Shown here piece after piece: positions 1 to 7,636 of a stretch of DNA of 20,120 nt. The stretch comes from UMGS1002 sp050946195 (GTDB lineage: Bacteria; Bacillota; Clostridia; Oscillospirales; CAG-272). Each line of letters starts with the position of its first letter. Position 1 is the stretch's first letter. The translations under genes and the position numbers were made by a program. The notes beneath the pieces were generated by a model. That model saw only the letters and a program-made list of their open reading frames with translations. It searched no databases and had not been told where the DNA came from. The stretch spans positions 1-20,120 of the forward strand of contig JBMNUI010000038.1 in assembly GCA_050946195.1 (NCBI GenBank). Direction: 5' to 3'.

Positions 1-329
1 GCCTGCCTACCCCTGGCGGATCCGATACCACAACTCCGGGCGGGACCACAGAGCCGCCGGTAACCACCGAGCCACCGGTAACCACAGAGCCGCCGGTAAC
101 CACAGAGCCGCCGGTAACCACAGAGCCGCCGGTAACCACAGAGCCGCCGGTTGAGACGAAGGACACCACAACCGATGTCGGCGGGAATACCGAGCCTACT
201 AATACCACCACCAATACCACTACAACTGATGAAGGAAATAGACAGGGCTGCAAGTCGTCCGTCGGGATAAGCGCTCTTGTGTCTGTCTGTGTGATTGGTT
301 TGACTGCATTCAGGCGTAAAAGAAAATAA
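1..329 (+). CDS. C-terminal part of a Thr/Pro-rich cell-surface protein (5' end outside window)
   Basis: An open frame enters the window (first full codon at position 3) and stops with TAA at 327-329. The visible 108 residues are a low-complexity Thr/Pro/Gly stalk with six TTEPPV hexapeptides, then a Thr/Asn-rich spacer, then a GCKSSVG motif. A hydrophobic stretch of about 17 residues follows, ending in a basic tail (RRKRK). Stalk, hydrophobic helix and positive tail are the usual C-terminal architecture of Gram-positive surface proteins. There is no LPXTG before the helix; GC-x-SS is a motif I associate with the same place in many Oscillospiraceae exported proteins, so anchoring may be by the helix or by a non-classical route. 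The N-terminal domains, and therefore the function, lie outside the window. No relation to the downstream genes is evident, and a candidate terminator follows. Confidence 0.75.
   Translation, partial: LPTPGGSDTTTPGGTTEPPVTTEPPVTTEPPVTTEPPVTTEPPVTTEPPVETKDTTTDVGGNTEPTNTTTNTTTTDEGNRQGCKSSVGISALVSVCVIGLTAFRRKRK
45..152 (+). repeat. 18-bp tandem coding repeat (6 units, TTEPPV)
   Basis: Six consecutive in-frame 18-bp units (45-62, 63-80, 81-98, 99-116, 117-134, 135-152), each encoding TTEPPV. Most differ by no more than one or two silent bases; unit 2 starts from an ACC variant and uses CCA. Such near-identity suggests recent expansion by slippage or recombination, so copy number may vary between strains and may be mis-assembled. 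Confidence 0.9.
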
Positions 330-354
330 ACCGTATTAATTACTTACATAAGCA

Positions 355-386
355 AACCAGCCGCCGAAAATCCACGGGGGCTGGTT
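355..386 (+). terminator. Candidate terminator hairpin after the surface protein gene
   Basis: A perfect 8-bp inverted repeat, AACCAGCC (355-362) and GGCTGGTT (379-386), separated by 16 nt, lies 25 nt after the stop codon. The downstream tract (CGTTCGCTC) is not T-rich, so it is a weak intrinsic terminator at best. Confidence 0.4.
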
Positions 387-467
387 CGTTCGCTCATGAT
401 GACGAAATACTAATCCGAGCTTTTAATTGAATTTTATCCCAACAACAAAAGCTAACAAAATGCAAAA

Positions 468-492
468 CGCGCCGCGGCAATCCCGCGGCGCG
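468..492 (-). terminator. Intrinsic terminator of the leftward AraC/DUF4432 operon
   Basis: A perfect 10-bp G+C-only stem, CGCGCCGCGG (468-477) and CCGCGGCGCG (483-492), with a 5-nt loop, lies about 50 bp beyond the leftward stop codon. On the minus strand it is followed by TTTTGCATTTTGTTAG, a good U-rich tail. The plus-strand side (CACTTTGTTTTAA) is also fairly T-rich, so it may act in both directions. Confidence 0.75.
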
Positions 493-540
493 CTCACTTT
501 GTTTTAATCCAGCAAAGAAAACGCAAAACTTGGATGGATA

Positions 541-1458
541 TCAACCAAGCTCCTCAAATTCAAGCTTTATCCAGAATTCGCGGCTCTCCCCAACCTCGAG
601 AGTAGAATAAGTAAAATATTTTCCCATATGTGTGGTGGCCGGCTCTATTCCCAGCGCATAATCACCGGAGATCGGGCTTTTCCATTCGGTAAGGCAGGGA
701 AGCGTGTCGCGTGAGTAATGCAGCTTTATGGCGATTCCGGCATCAGGACTTACAACCCTTACACAGCCACTACGCTCATAAAAAAAGAAACACTGTTCGG
801 GATCGGTATCCGAAGGGTAGTCAAAGCATCGAAAGTTGTCAATATTAGATTGTGCCCAGTCATCGTATGCGCCAGGAGTGCCGAAATCCCCCTCGATTGT
901 CACAGCCGGGGTCAGCACCGGGTAACCGAAGTTTATGTGATAAAGCAGCGCAAATTCGGCCGGCTTCCAGCCGCGATTGGTCAGAATATCGTGCAGGCAA
1001 AGAACCGGTTTCCCATACTCTGTAAAGATGGTCCTTTGTATCTCAAGATTCTGTCCAAACAGCGCAGTGTCACGTATGGTGCCAGTAATTTTCAGCCGTT
1101 CGCCCGACTCAATGCTCACGTTTTCCGCGGGTATGTTATGTATCCGCCCGTGCATTTCATGCCCCTCGCGTTGACTAAGACTGTCGAGACCGCAGGTGTA
1201 AAGCATTCCGCCCGGAAAGGCGTTGTCAAAACTTCCCTGTGACGCAAATCCGTTTTTCGATAAGAAGGCTATGTTCTTTCCACGGAAATAAAGCCGGCTG
1301 ATGTCAAGGCATTTGTCCTCTGTAACCGAGAAGTTCAACTCGCCATTGGCGCACTCGATAACGCGCATACCGGCCGCGCGCCCGTCGCAGAACATCATGC
1401 GGCGGGCATAGCAAAGCTGCTGGGGATTTGATATCATTCTTTTTTCAAGTTCGTTCAT
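541..1458 (-). CDS. DUF4432 family, aldose-1-epimerase-like protein
   Basis: The 305-residue product matches the DUF4432 family, a galactose-mutarotase-like beta-sandwich group thought to act on sugars; no reaction is firmly established for most members. Visible family features are an N-terminal CLDISRL segment (50-56), a PGGMLYTCGLD block (82-92), HGR at 103-105 and an aromatic segment with His (LLYHINFGYP, 171-180). The length fits a complete member. The start is uncertain: no strong Shine-Dalgarno precedes the first ATG, and Met8 is an alternative. The gene lies 18 bp downstream of the AraC-type regulator on the same strand and ends before a strong terminator, so the two are probably co-transcribed. 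It may convert or bind a sugar handled by the divergent deacetylase/aminotransferase genes, but that is inference from position only. Confidence 0.85.
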   Translation of the reverse strand: MNELEKRMISNPQQLCYARRMMFCDGRAAGMRVIECANGELNFSVTEDKCLDISRLYFRGKNIAFLSKNGFASQGSFDNAFPGGMLYTCGLDSLSQREGHEMHGRIHNIPAENVSIESGERLKITGTIRDTALFGQNLEIQRTIFTEYGKPVLCLHDILTNRGWKPAEFALLYHINFGYPVLTPAVTIEGDFGTPGAYDDWAQSNIDNFRCFDYPSDTDPEQCFFFYERSGCVRVVSPDAGIAIKLHYSRDTLPCLTEWKSPISGDYALGIEPATTHMGKYFTYSTLEVGESREFWIKLEFEELG

Positions 1459-1476
1459 TGTCGCATTCCGGCGCAG

Positions 1477-2463
1477 TTATGTACCTATGGTATCTGTTTT
1501 GCCGGCTGTCTCCTCTTCGTATTTATAAAGGTCCCGAGTCAGCGATTCCACGTCCCACGGGATTGAGTGATAAAGCGATATTGCGTTGTCTATCAGACGG
1601 CAGCGCTGCATGCTAATTCCGTAGTGCTTCTTAAACAAGCGCTGCATATAGCGGATGTCCTGCAGTCCTACTTCAGCCGCGATCCGGTCAAGCGTCATCT
1701 TCTTATCCTGAAGCAGATTGCGGATTTTTTGAACCCGCAGTACATTAATATACTCGTTTATGGTCATTCCCGTGTCGGATTTGAAAATCGTGCTCAGGTA
1801 GTTGGGCGAAATTCCGAGAGGTGCAGCGATGTCGGCAATGGTAATATTGTTGCAGAAGTTTTTGGCGATCAGTTTCTTTGCCTTTTTCGTGTAAAAGTAT
1901 GTAGAGGAGAATTTTGCCTTGGTTGTGTTTTCGTTTACCTGATTGCAGAACATACTCGACAGGGTTCCGACCAGCTCAAACCATTTCGCAAGGCAATGAC
2001 AGTTGTCGGCGGGGCTATTACTGATGTAGTAGTTAATCAGTCTTTTGATTATTGAGGTGAGGTGCAGGCATTCTTCCACGTCGAGCGGGGCGAACAAAGG
2101 CAAAAAAATTGCGTCGCGCGAGCTCGCGGAATTGATTATGGCAGCGGCTTCGTTGTAGTTTCCGCACATATGGCGAATGAAACGCATGTCCGAAATCATC
2201 ATAGCTACCGTGTTGATTGTCAAGTTGTCGCTGCCAATTTGCCGGCTCTTGCAGCATATGTCCGGCATATTGAGAAACATCGACTTCGACGGCACAGTAA
2301 ATGTGCCGAAGGATATTTCGTGAATTGTGTCGGCGCCGTCAAGAATTGCAATTTCTATCAGGTTCAAACGGTTTTCCCAGATGTTTTTATACTTATTTGT
2401 AGTCGTTGACAGGGCAAATTTGATTTGGGGTTTAGCATCAAAGTGGATTTCGTAGAAAACCAT
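1477..2463 (-). CDS. AraC/XylS family transcriptional regulator
   Basis: The 328-residue protein has a C-terminal AraC-type DNA-binding domain of two helix-turn-helix units: about 207-232 (TIADIAAPLGISPNYLSTIF) and about 256-282 (TLDRIAAEVGLQDIRYMQRL), ending in the typical KKHYGISMQRCR. The N-terminal 180 residues have no motif I can name; they resemble a cupin-like or divergent ligand-binding region only by position. The 40-residue tail after the DNA-binding domain is longer than usual. The start is supported by an AAGGTGGTGG Shine-Dalgarno a few bases upstream and by a consensus promoter at 2497-2524. Being the first gene of its operon and divergent from the deacetylase gene, it probably controls its own operon and the divergent one in response to a sugar-like effector. 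Confidence 0.93.
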   Translation of the reverse strand: MVFYEIHFDAKPQIKFALSTTTNKYKNIWENRLNLIEIAILDGADTIHEISFGTFTVPSKSMFLNMPDICCKSRQIGSDNLTINTVAMMISDMRFIRHMCGNYNEAAAIINSASSRDAIFLPLFAPLDVEECLHLTSIIKRLINYYISNSPADNCHCLAKWFELVGTLSSMFCNQVNENTTKAKFSSTYFYTKKAKKLIAKNFCNNITIADIAAPLGISPNYLSTIFKSDTGMTINEYINVLRVQKIRNLLQDKKMTLDRIAAEVGLQDIRYMQRLFKKHYGISMQRCRLIDNAISLYHSIPWDVESLTRDLYKYEEETAGKTDTIGT

Positions 2464-2496
2464 TTTACCACCACCTTATCATCACCGACTAACATT

Positions 2497-2524
2497 ATTA
2501 TAAATCAACCACCAAGGATGTCAA
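2497..2524 (-). promoter_or_regulatory. Sigma-A promoter for the AraC/DUF4432 operon
   Basis: On the minus strand, TTGACA (plus-strand 2519-2524) and TATAAT (2497-2502) are separated by 16 bp. Both hexamers are perfect. The -10 box lies about 33 bp upstream of the AraC start codon. Confidence 0.8.
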
Positions 2525-2606
2525 GGTAAGCGGTAAAAAAAATTGTAGAGTAACACCGCGTATAGTAAGATTGTGCAAGTAATGACCTTAAATATTATAT
2601 GAGAAA

Positions 2607-2614
2607 TGTACCGG
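2607..2614 (+). promoter_or_regulatory. TGTACCGG motif upstream of the deacetylase promoter (candidate regulator half-site)
   Basis: The 8-mer TGTACCGG lies 18 bp upstream of the -35 box at 2633. It recurs inside the palindrome at 3490-3503, upstream of the aminotransferase gene. AraC-type regulators often bind just upstream of the -35 box, so a shared site is plausible, but an 8-bp match alone is weak evidence. Confidence 0.3.
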
Positions 2615-2632
2615 ATATGGTAGTTTCGTTCC

Positions 2633-2661
2633 TTGACAGAGAAAAATGCCGATGCTATTCT
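2633..2661 (+). promoter_or_regulatory. Sigma-A promoter for the PIG-L deacetylase gene
   Basis: TTGACA at 2633-2638 and TATTCT at 2656-2661 with a 17-bp spacer. Predicted transcription begins near 2668, leaving a leader of about 58 nt before the ATG at 2726. The TTG of this -35 box could be misread as an in-frame start codon for the downstream gene. Confidence 0.75.
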
Positions 2662-2725
2662 ATTTGTTGAAATAAGCCAAAAAGGTTTATATTTTTATCA
2701 TTATTTTGAGCAGGAAACCAGTGTT

Positions 2726-3430
2726 ATGAACATTCTTTTCATCGGTGCTCACCCGGACGACATCGAGTTGAGTGCAGCAGGAACCATGCTCAAATACCGT
2801 GAGCGTGGGGATAACATATTCATGATTGTCACAACCACCGGGAACATAGGCTCGGGAGTAATCGACAGCAAGGAGAAGATTGCCGAGATACGCGCGAACG
2901 AGGCGCGCGAGGCGGCGAAAATCGCAGGAGCCCAAATTTACCAGCTTCCGTTTGACGACGAATTGCTTATCAACAACGAAGTTACTCGCCACGCGATGTT
3001 GAACGCCATCCGGTGGGCAAATCCCGACGTAATATTTACTCACTCCCCCGAGGACGGCAGTCCCGACCACCATACCACATCGCAGATTGTTACTGATGTG
3101 GTGCTGTCGCTTCCGGTAAAGCATTTTAAGACCGAATACCTGCCTTGTACTAAAAAAATCAGCCTGTTCTATTGGGAACCGACCGCCGGAGTCGGATTTA
3201 TGCCCGAAGTTTATGTAGACATTACCAGTCAGTTTGAAAACAAACAGCGTCTTATAAAATGTCACACCTCGCAATTTGAGTGGATGGGCAATTACATGGA
3301 CCAGTCGCTGACAGATATATCCCGCATAATGGCACAGTTCAGGGGGCTTCAGATAAACGTGCCCTTTGCCGAGGCTTTCCGTGCTTTCCGCCTACACAGC
3401 GTAATGCCGGACTTTAAGATTTTGCCGTAG
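2726..3430 (+). CDS. PIG-L/LmbE family zinc-dependent N-deacetylase
   Basis: The 234-residue product is a complete member of the PIG-L (LmbE) family, cytosolic metal-dependent enzymes that remove acetyl groups from GlcNAc-containing sugars or conjugates (as in BshB and MshB). It has the N-terminal AHPDD motif (8-12), whose His and Asp bind zinc and act in catalysis, the later DHH (114-116) providing a further metal ligand, a CHTSQ segment (179-183), and a terminal FAEAFR (214-219). I chose ATG 2726 because AHPDD then follows a normal first beta strand; a more upstream TTG is the -35 box of the promoter. The Shine-Dalgarno (CAGGAAA) is modest. It is followed by an aminotransferase gene after 155 bp and is divergent from an AraC regulator. 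A role in making or recycling an amino sugar is plausible; the substrate is unknown. Confidence 0.9.
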   Translation: MNILFIGAHPDDIELSAAGTMLKYRERGDNIFMIVTTTGNIGSGVIDSKEKIAEIRANEAREAAKIAGAQIYQLPFDDELLINNEVTRHAMLNAIRWANPDVIFTHSPEDGSPDHHTTSQIVTDVVLSLPVKHFKTEYLPCTKKISLFYWEPTAGVGFMPEVYVDITSQFENKQRLIKCHTSQFEWMGNYMDQSLTDISRIMAQFRGLQINVPFAEAFRAFRLHSVMPDFKILP

Positions 3431-3488
3431 CCGCTTTGCTTGGTGCAGAATCCTCTAACCATGCTTTTACATTAAGTTTGAGCGTAAA

Positions 3489-3510
3489 TTTGTACCGGTA
3501 CAAGTACAAA
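3489..3510 (+). promoter_or_regulatory. Palindromic operator candidate upstream of the aminotransferase gene
   Basis: TTGTACCGGTACAA (3490-3503) is a perfect 14-bp palindrome. A second GTACAAA (3504-3510) also pairs with TTTGTAC (3489-3495), giving two overlapping dyads. The form resembles operators of LacI/GntR-type regulators (the B. subtilis AraR box is related in look). It sits about 75 bp upstream of the ATG at 3586, in an otherwise featureless 155-bp gap where I see no clear promoter. Confidence 0.5.
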
Positions 3511-3585
3511 CGCAGATAGTTAGCAGTGTAGCACAAGGCCGGCGCAAAATCACAATAAATAAATTGAGGAAAAGGGAAGAGTGAG

Positions 3586-4809
3586 ATGAAAAACTTAATC
3601 AGTTCAGGTGGCCCCGGTGCATTCCTGTTTGGCGAGGAAGAGCGCCGCGAGGTCATGGATGTTTTAGATAGCGGACACCTATTCAGATACGGAAAGCCCG
3701 ACGACCCGGGATTCCGCCATAAGACGGTCAACTTTGAGACCGAATTTGCAGCCAAGATGAATGCATCCTACGCCGTTGCAACCACCAACGGCACATGCTC
3801 ACTGCTTTGTTGCCTTGCGGCGCTCGGTATCGGCGCAGGAGACGAGGTGATTGTGCCGGGCTATACCTTTATTGCATCGATATCCACTATTATGCTGATG
3901 AACGCCCGCCCGGTGTTGGCCGAAATAGACGAGTCATTGACCGTAGACCCCACACGGATTGAGGAGCTTATCACGCCGAGGACCAAAGCGATTATGCCGG
4001 TCCATATGTTGGGGAATCCCTGCGACATGGACGCGATTATGGCAATAGCCAAAAAACACAATCTTTATGTCATCGAAGACTGCTGCCAGGCTTGCGGCGC
4101 AACCTACAAGGGCAAGAGAGTGGGTACCTTCGGTGATATGGGCGCTTTTTCGCTGAATGTCTTTAAAACCATATCCTCGGGAGACGGCGGCATCGTCATA
4201 ACAAACGACAAAACACTGTATGAACGCGCTTTTGGCTTCCACGACCAGGGACACAAGCCCTGCCGTATGGGGGTAGAGATCGGGCAGAGAAGTATAATAG
4301 GCATGAATATGCGCATGAACGAGCTGACTGCCGCTGTTGCGTTGGCGCAGCTTCGTAAAATAGACACTATCATCTCGATCTTGAAAGAAAAAAAGGCGAT
4401 GCTAAAGGAATACATAGGCCTGCGCGGTGGGTATAAGTTCAGGAAAATCAACGACCCCGGCGAATGTTGCACTCTTCTCACATTAATTTTCGACACCAAG
4501 GAGCTGGCAGAAAAGTTCTGTGAAAAGATCGGCAGCGCGCCTATCGCCCGTTCGGGTTGGCATGTTTACAATAATATGGAACAGATACTCGGAGTCATGA
4601 CCCCGGCTAAAAACCCCTGCCTTGAAGGGTTGCATTTCGAGAAGCATATGCTCAAGCAAACCGACGATATCCTTGAGAGGGCGGTTAATATCAGCATAGG
4701 CGTTGTTGACAAAGGACTGGGTTCGGGATACGGAATCAATATTAACTCGACCCCCGAAGAAATCAAGGCGGTGGGACAGAAGACCGTCGCAATTCTTGAA
4801 TCATTATAA
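3586..4809 (+). CDS. DegT/DnrJ/EryC1/StrS family PLP-dependent sugar aminotransferase
   Basis: The 407-residue product is a full-length member of the family that transfers an amino group, usually from glutamate or glutamine, to a keto sugar or keto-cyclitol. Visible features: TNGTCSLL (67-74, phosphate-binding region), GDEVIVPGYTF (85-95), the PLP-ring-binding segment VIEDCCQACGA (162-172, Asp165), and the GDMGAFSLNVFKTISSGDGG block (183-202) with the internal-aldimine Lys194. The late IGVVDKGLGSGYGI segment before the C-terminus is typical of the cyclitol/antibiotic-type branch, which I recognise only loosely. The ATG is preceded by a purine-rich GGAAAAGGGAAGAG stretch. The next gene starts 29 bp after its stop, so the surface protein is probably co-transcribed. 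A deacetylase plus an aminotransferase suggests amino-sugar metabolism, but no dehydrogenase that would supply the keto substrate is present here. Confidence 0.9.
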   Translation: MKNLISSGGPGAFLFGEEERREVMDVLDSGHLFRYGKPDDPGFRHKTVNFETEFAAKMNASYAVATTNGTCSLLCCLAALGIGAGDEVIVPGYTFIASISTIMLMNARPVLAEIDESLTVDPTRIEELITPRTKAIMPVHMLGNPCDMDAIMAIAKKHNLYVIEDCCQACGATYKGKRVGTFGDMGAFSLNVFKTISSGDGGIVITNDKTLYERAFGFHDQGHKPCRMGVEIGQRSIIGMNMRMNELTAAVALAQLRKIDTIISILKEKKAMLKEYIGLRGGYKFRKINDPGECCTLLTLIFDTKELAEKFCEKIGSAPIARSGWHVYNNMEQILGVMTPAKNPCLEGLHFEKHMLKQTDDILERAVNISIGVVDKGLGSGYGININSTPEEIKAVGQKTVAILESL

Positions 4810-4838
4810 ATTTAATTAAACATACAGGGGGATTCGCA

Positions 4839-7541
4839 ATGGTAAGGAAAGCATCGTTTGTCTTAACCGTAGCTGTCGTTTTCTTTATGATAGCGGTATT
4901 TACTACGGTTTCCTCTGCGGCGACGCTTGACATAGCCGACGTGGGCAGCGCTGTGGCAGGCGACACGGTGGTGATTAAGAACTCAAACGACTGGGTTAGT
5001 TTTGTGAACTACACCGCAACCGCTAGCGGCGAGGGGATAACTTTCTTAATTACCGGTAACATCAACGTGACGAGTTCGGCATCGGGAAGCATTGCGTTTT
5101 CCGGAACCATTATTGCCGAGAGCGGTGTCACAATTACGGTATCCGTACCTATGTTCATGAAATTTGCCGGTACGGCTAAAAACCTGGTACTCTCGGGAAG
5201 CATAGGAGAAGCTGCGGCATTTTCCGGGAACGCCGCGGCGGTCGTCGCCGAGATTACAGGCAACGCGAAGTTTGAGGGCATAATCTCGGATGTCGATGTC
5301 CGCGCTACCAATGCTGCAGGCGGTATAGCCGCAAGCTCAAACGTGACAAAGGCAAAGATCGAATTTACCGACTGTATAAACAACGGTAACATCGTTTCGA
5401 CAAGTACGGGAATGCCTGCCGGGGGTATCTTTGCTTATTGCTATGATTCTACAACAACCTCCGACGCAACCTCGGTCACTTTCACGCGATGCGTAAACAC
5501 CGGCAACATAAGAGAAGATACATACCTTGCGGGCGGCATTATGGGCTACCTCAAGGGCGGGACGCCTTCGGGATACTTTTATGCATGCATCAACAGCGGA
5601 GACGTAACAGCTCCCAACCACACGGCAGGCGGGATACTTGGTTATCAGTACAAATCGGCCGGGACACCCGACCTTGTGTTTGCGGGATGTGCGAACTCGG
5701 GGAATATAACCGCCAAAAGCAACGCGGCCGGGATTTGCGGATATGCGAATACGGTCAGCAGTTTTGTCGCATATGATGATGGTGCCGGCAATACATACCG
5801 GTGCAGCAACAGCGGGACAATAACCGCAACCAATGACAAGGCAGCCGGCATTCTGGCAAACACCGTGGCTGACAGCTTTTTTGAGGGTTGTATAAACGCC
5901 GGAAGAGTCGAGGGATATGCCTATGCCGCCGGGATCTGCGGCTATACGACCGGTTCGTGCAGCTTTACAAAGTCGGCGGCTGACGACACATTCGGCTGTC
6001 TGAACAGCGGGGTGATAACTTCGGCCAACGGTTCGGCTGGAGGAATATTGGCCAGAGAGGACGCGAGCGCCAAAACAGCCACGTTAATGGACTGCATAAA
6101 CCTTGCCGACGTTATCGGTTATACACAGACCGGCGGCATTGCGGGCTGGGTGGTCGGAACCGCAGTGATTCACGGCTGCATCAACGGAAACGCCGTCGAC
6201 GAGATTATAATCAGAAGCAACGGTGCGTACGCCGGCGGCATAGCCGGGCGCGGAAGCAACAGGGCGGACCTTATCACAGATATCAACAACTGTATGAACT
6301 ACGCTCGGGTTGAGGCTTATGAGCTCGGATGCGGCGGGATTATTGGGTACAGTTCAACGCTTAACATACTGCATATAACCAATTGCATAAATTACGGTAC
6401 GATAACCAACCTTGACGATCCGGTCTGCGGCACCTCGACCTCGGCGATGAAAACCCATATGTTTGGCGGTATTGTCGGCCGGACCCATAATAATGTTACG
6501 ATTACTAATTGCAAGAACTACGGCAATATAGTATCGAAAAATTACACAGGCGGGTATGTGTCGAATTACAACGGCGGCATCATAGGGTATGCCGGAACCG
6601 AGGGAATTGCCGTAATTACAGGTTGCTTTAACGCGGGTGCCGTCACCGGACCGTCAACAGCGCCGAACAGTTCACTGCGTTGCGGCGGTATTGCGGGCTA
6701 CCTCTACGGCACCAAGACCACAACCGCTGAATATGTCGCAAAGATAGAAAACTGTTACAATACCGGCGCGATTACAAATCCCCAGTACGCCGGTGGAATT
6801 GTCGGGCATCTCGGTGTTTCGGATACGTCCTACGGCAAGGGCTATGTGAATAGCTGCATAAATCTCGGCAGAATATCAAGCAGCCTCCGGGCGGGCGGTA
6901 TTGTCGGATATGCGGCCGGCGGGAGCACGGCGACCCCCTATATTGAAAATTGCATAAACTTCGGCTCGGTTTACGGCACCGGTATTGCCGCAGGTATAGC
7001 GGGGTATAGCGATTCGCCGACTGCAACCTTAAAAGGCAATTATGCCTTCGGGGGAATACTGGTCAGCGAAAACACAAGGTATGCGCTTTATTACAACACG
7101 GTAGAATCGACCGGAGAAAAAACCGGTAACGCTTTCCCGAAGAATTATGCCGACTGCCTCTATTATGAAACCGCTAATGTCGCCATGACTTCCTCCGAGT
7201 ATACCGACATCACAGGTAAACTGGGAACCGGGAAACTTGCCGAAGAACTGGACACGGTACTTAACGCAGCCGGATTTTATTATCATATTGAGTGGTTTTT
7301 AGAGACTTCCACAAAAGACTCGGTGCTGGATGCCGTCTATCGTGCCCTGTATGACAACTATGATTATACAGAGTATGATATAAAGAGGGCAAATTACAGA
7401 GCCGAAGACAGAGAGCCGGATACCGGCGATGCGGCAATTTACCTGGGTATGGTTGCGGTGGTTTCCGCGCTTTCGGTCGCAGTGCTATTTGCGGTGAAGC
7501 GCGAAAAAAGGCTTAAAACAAGCAAGAAAGTCTCGCCGTAA
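4839..7541 (+). CDS. Secreted GLUG-like repeat surface protein with PDTGD anchor
   Basis: The 900-residue product starts with a signal peptide (basic VRK, hydrophobic 7-22, likely cleavage near Ala27/28). Residues about 30-145 are Ala/Gly/Val-rich beta-type sequence. Residues about 176-725 hold 16 GLUG-like repeats of the form C-x-N-x-G-x-I, a variable loop, then AGGI-x-GY. Such repeats are expected to build a right-handed beta-helix, as in adhesins and other surface proteins. A non-repeat region (about 735-855) precedes the C-terminal PDTGD (860-864), a hydrophobic helix (about 865-886) and a basic tail KREKR, resembling a sortase signal with Glu in place of the usual Leu/Asn. The start is supported by AGGGGG 8 nt upstream. 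It lies 29 bp after the aminotransferase gene and is followed by a strong hairpin. Function is probably structural or adhesive; the ligand is unknown. Confidence 0.88.
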   Translation: MVRKASFVLTVAVVFFMIAVFTTVSSAATLDIADVGSAVAGDTVVIKNSNDWVSFVNYTATASGEGITFLITGNINVTSSASGSIAFSGTIIAESGVTITVSVPMFMKFAGTAKNLVLSGSIGEAAAFSGNAAAVVAEITGNAKFEGIISDVDVRATNAAGGIAASSNVTKAKIEFTDCINNGNIVSTSTGMPAGGIFAYCYDSTTTSDATSVTFTRCVNTGNIREDTYLAGGIMGYLKGGTPSGYFYACINSGDVTAPNHTAGGILGYQYKSAGTPDLVFAGCANSGNITAKSNAAGICGYANTVSSFVAYDDGAGNTYRCSNSGTITATNDKAAGILANTVADSFFEGCINAGRVEGYAYAAGICGYTTGSCSFTKSAADDTFGCLNSGVITSANGSAGGILAREDASAKTATLMDCINLADVIGYTQTGGIAGWVVGTAVIHGCINGNAVDEIIIRSNGAYAGGIAGRGSNRADLITDINNCMNYARVEAYELGCGGIIGYSSTLNILHITNCINYGTITNLDDPVCGTSTSAMKTHMFGGIVGRTHNNVTITNCKNYGNIVSKNYTGGYVSNYNGGIIGYAGTEGIAVITGCFNAGAVTGPSTAPNSSLRCGGIAGYLYGTKTTTAEYVAKIENCYNTGAITNPQYAGGIVGHLGVSDTSYGKGYVNSCINLGRISSSLRAGGIVGYAAGGSTATPYIENCINFGSVYGTGIAAGIAGYSDSPTATLKGNYAFGGILVSENTRYALYYNTVESTGEKTGNAFPKNYADCLYYETANVAMTSSEYTDITGKLGTGKLAEELDTVLNAAGFYYHIEWFLETSTKDSVLDAVYRALYDNYDYTEYDIKRANYRAEDREPDTGDAAIYLGMVAVVSALSVAVLFAVKREKRLKTSKKVSP
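5364..7013 (+). repeat. 16 GLUG-like protein repeats, each with a Cys-x-Asn core
   Basis: Sixteen repeats of about 22-48 residues occur in tandem, from the one around Cys179 to the one around Cys705. Nearly all carry C-x-N near the start and (A/G)GI-x-G near the end. Examples are DCINNGNI, RCVNTGNI, ACINSGDV, NCINYGTI, NCYNTGAI and ENCINFGSV. A degenerate copy without Cys precedes them (about 146-167). Their DNA is diverged, so this is old protein-level repetition, not recent tandem duplication. Confidence 0.85.
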
Positions 7542-7590
7542 AAGTCGGATGTTTCTTGAGCTCTATAGCAACCGTAAAAATAATAAACAG

Positions 7591-7634
7591 GCTTCCCGGC
7601 GAGAGTGCGTGCCCCTCGCCCCTCGCCGGGAAGC
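7591..7634. terminator. Strong hairpin terminator after the surface protein gene
   Basis: A perfect 13-bp stem, GCTTCCCGGCGAG (7591-7603) and CTCGCCGGGAAGC (7622-7634), has an 18-nt loop and begins 49 bp after the stop codon. The plus-strand tail is short (TTTAGACC) while the minus-strand tail (CTGTTTATTATTTTTAC) is T-rich. It most likely ends the rightward operon, although its best U-tract is on the minus strand. Confidence 0.65.
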
Positions 7635-7636
7635 TT

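Noticed and set aside
45..152. CRISPR-like array from the regular 18-bp repeats
   Set aside because: Units are contiguous with no spacers and are in-frame coding repeats (TTEPPV).
718..1242. Plus-strand open frame of 174 codons inside the DUF4432 gene
   Set aside because: Antisense shadow of a recognised family; no ribosome-binding site or familiar motif.
2633..2725. In-frame TTG extension of the deacetylase gene
   Set aside because: The TTG is the first three bases of the TTGACA -35 box; the extra 31 residues precede the family's normal N-terminus, and the mRNA is predicted to start near 2668.
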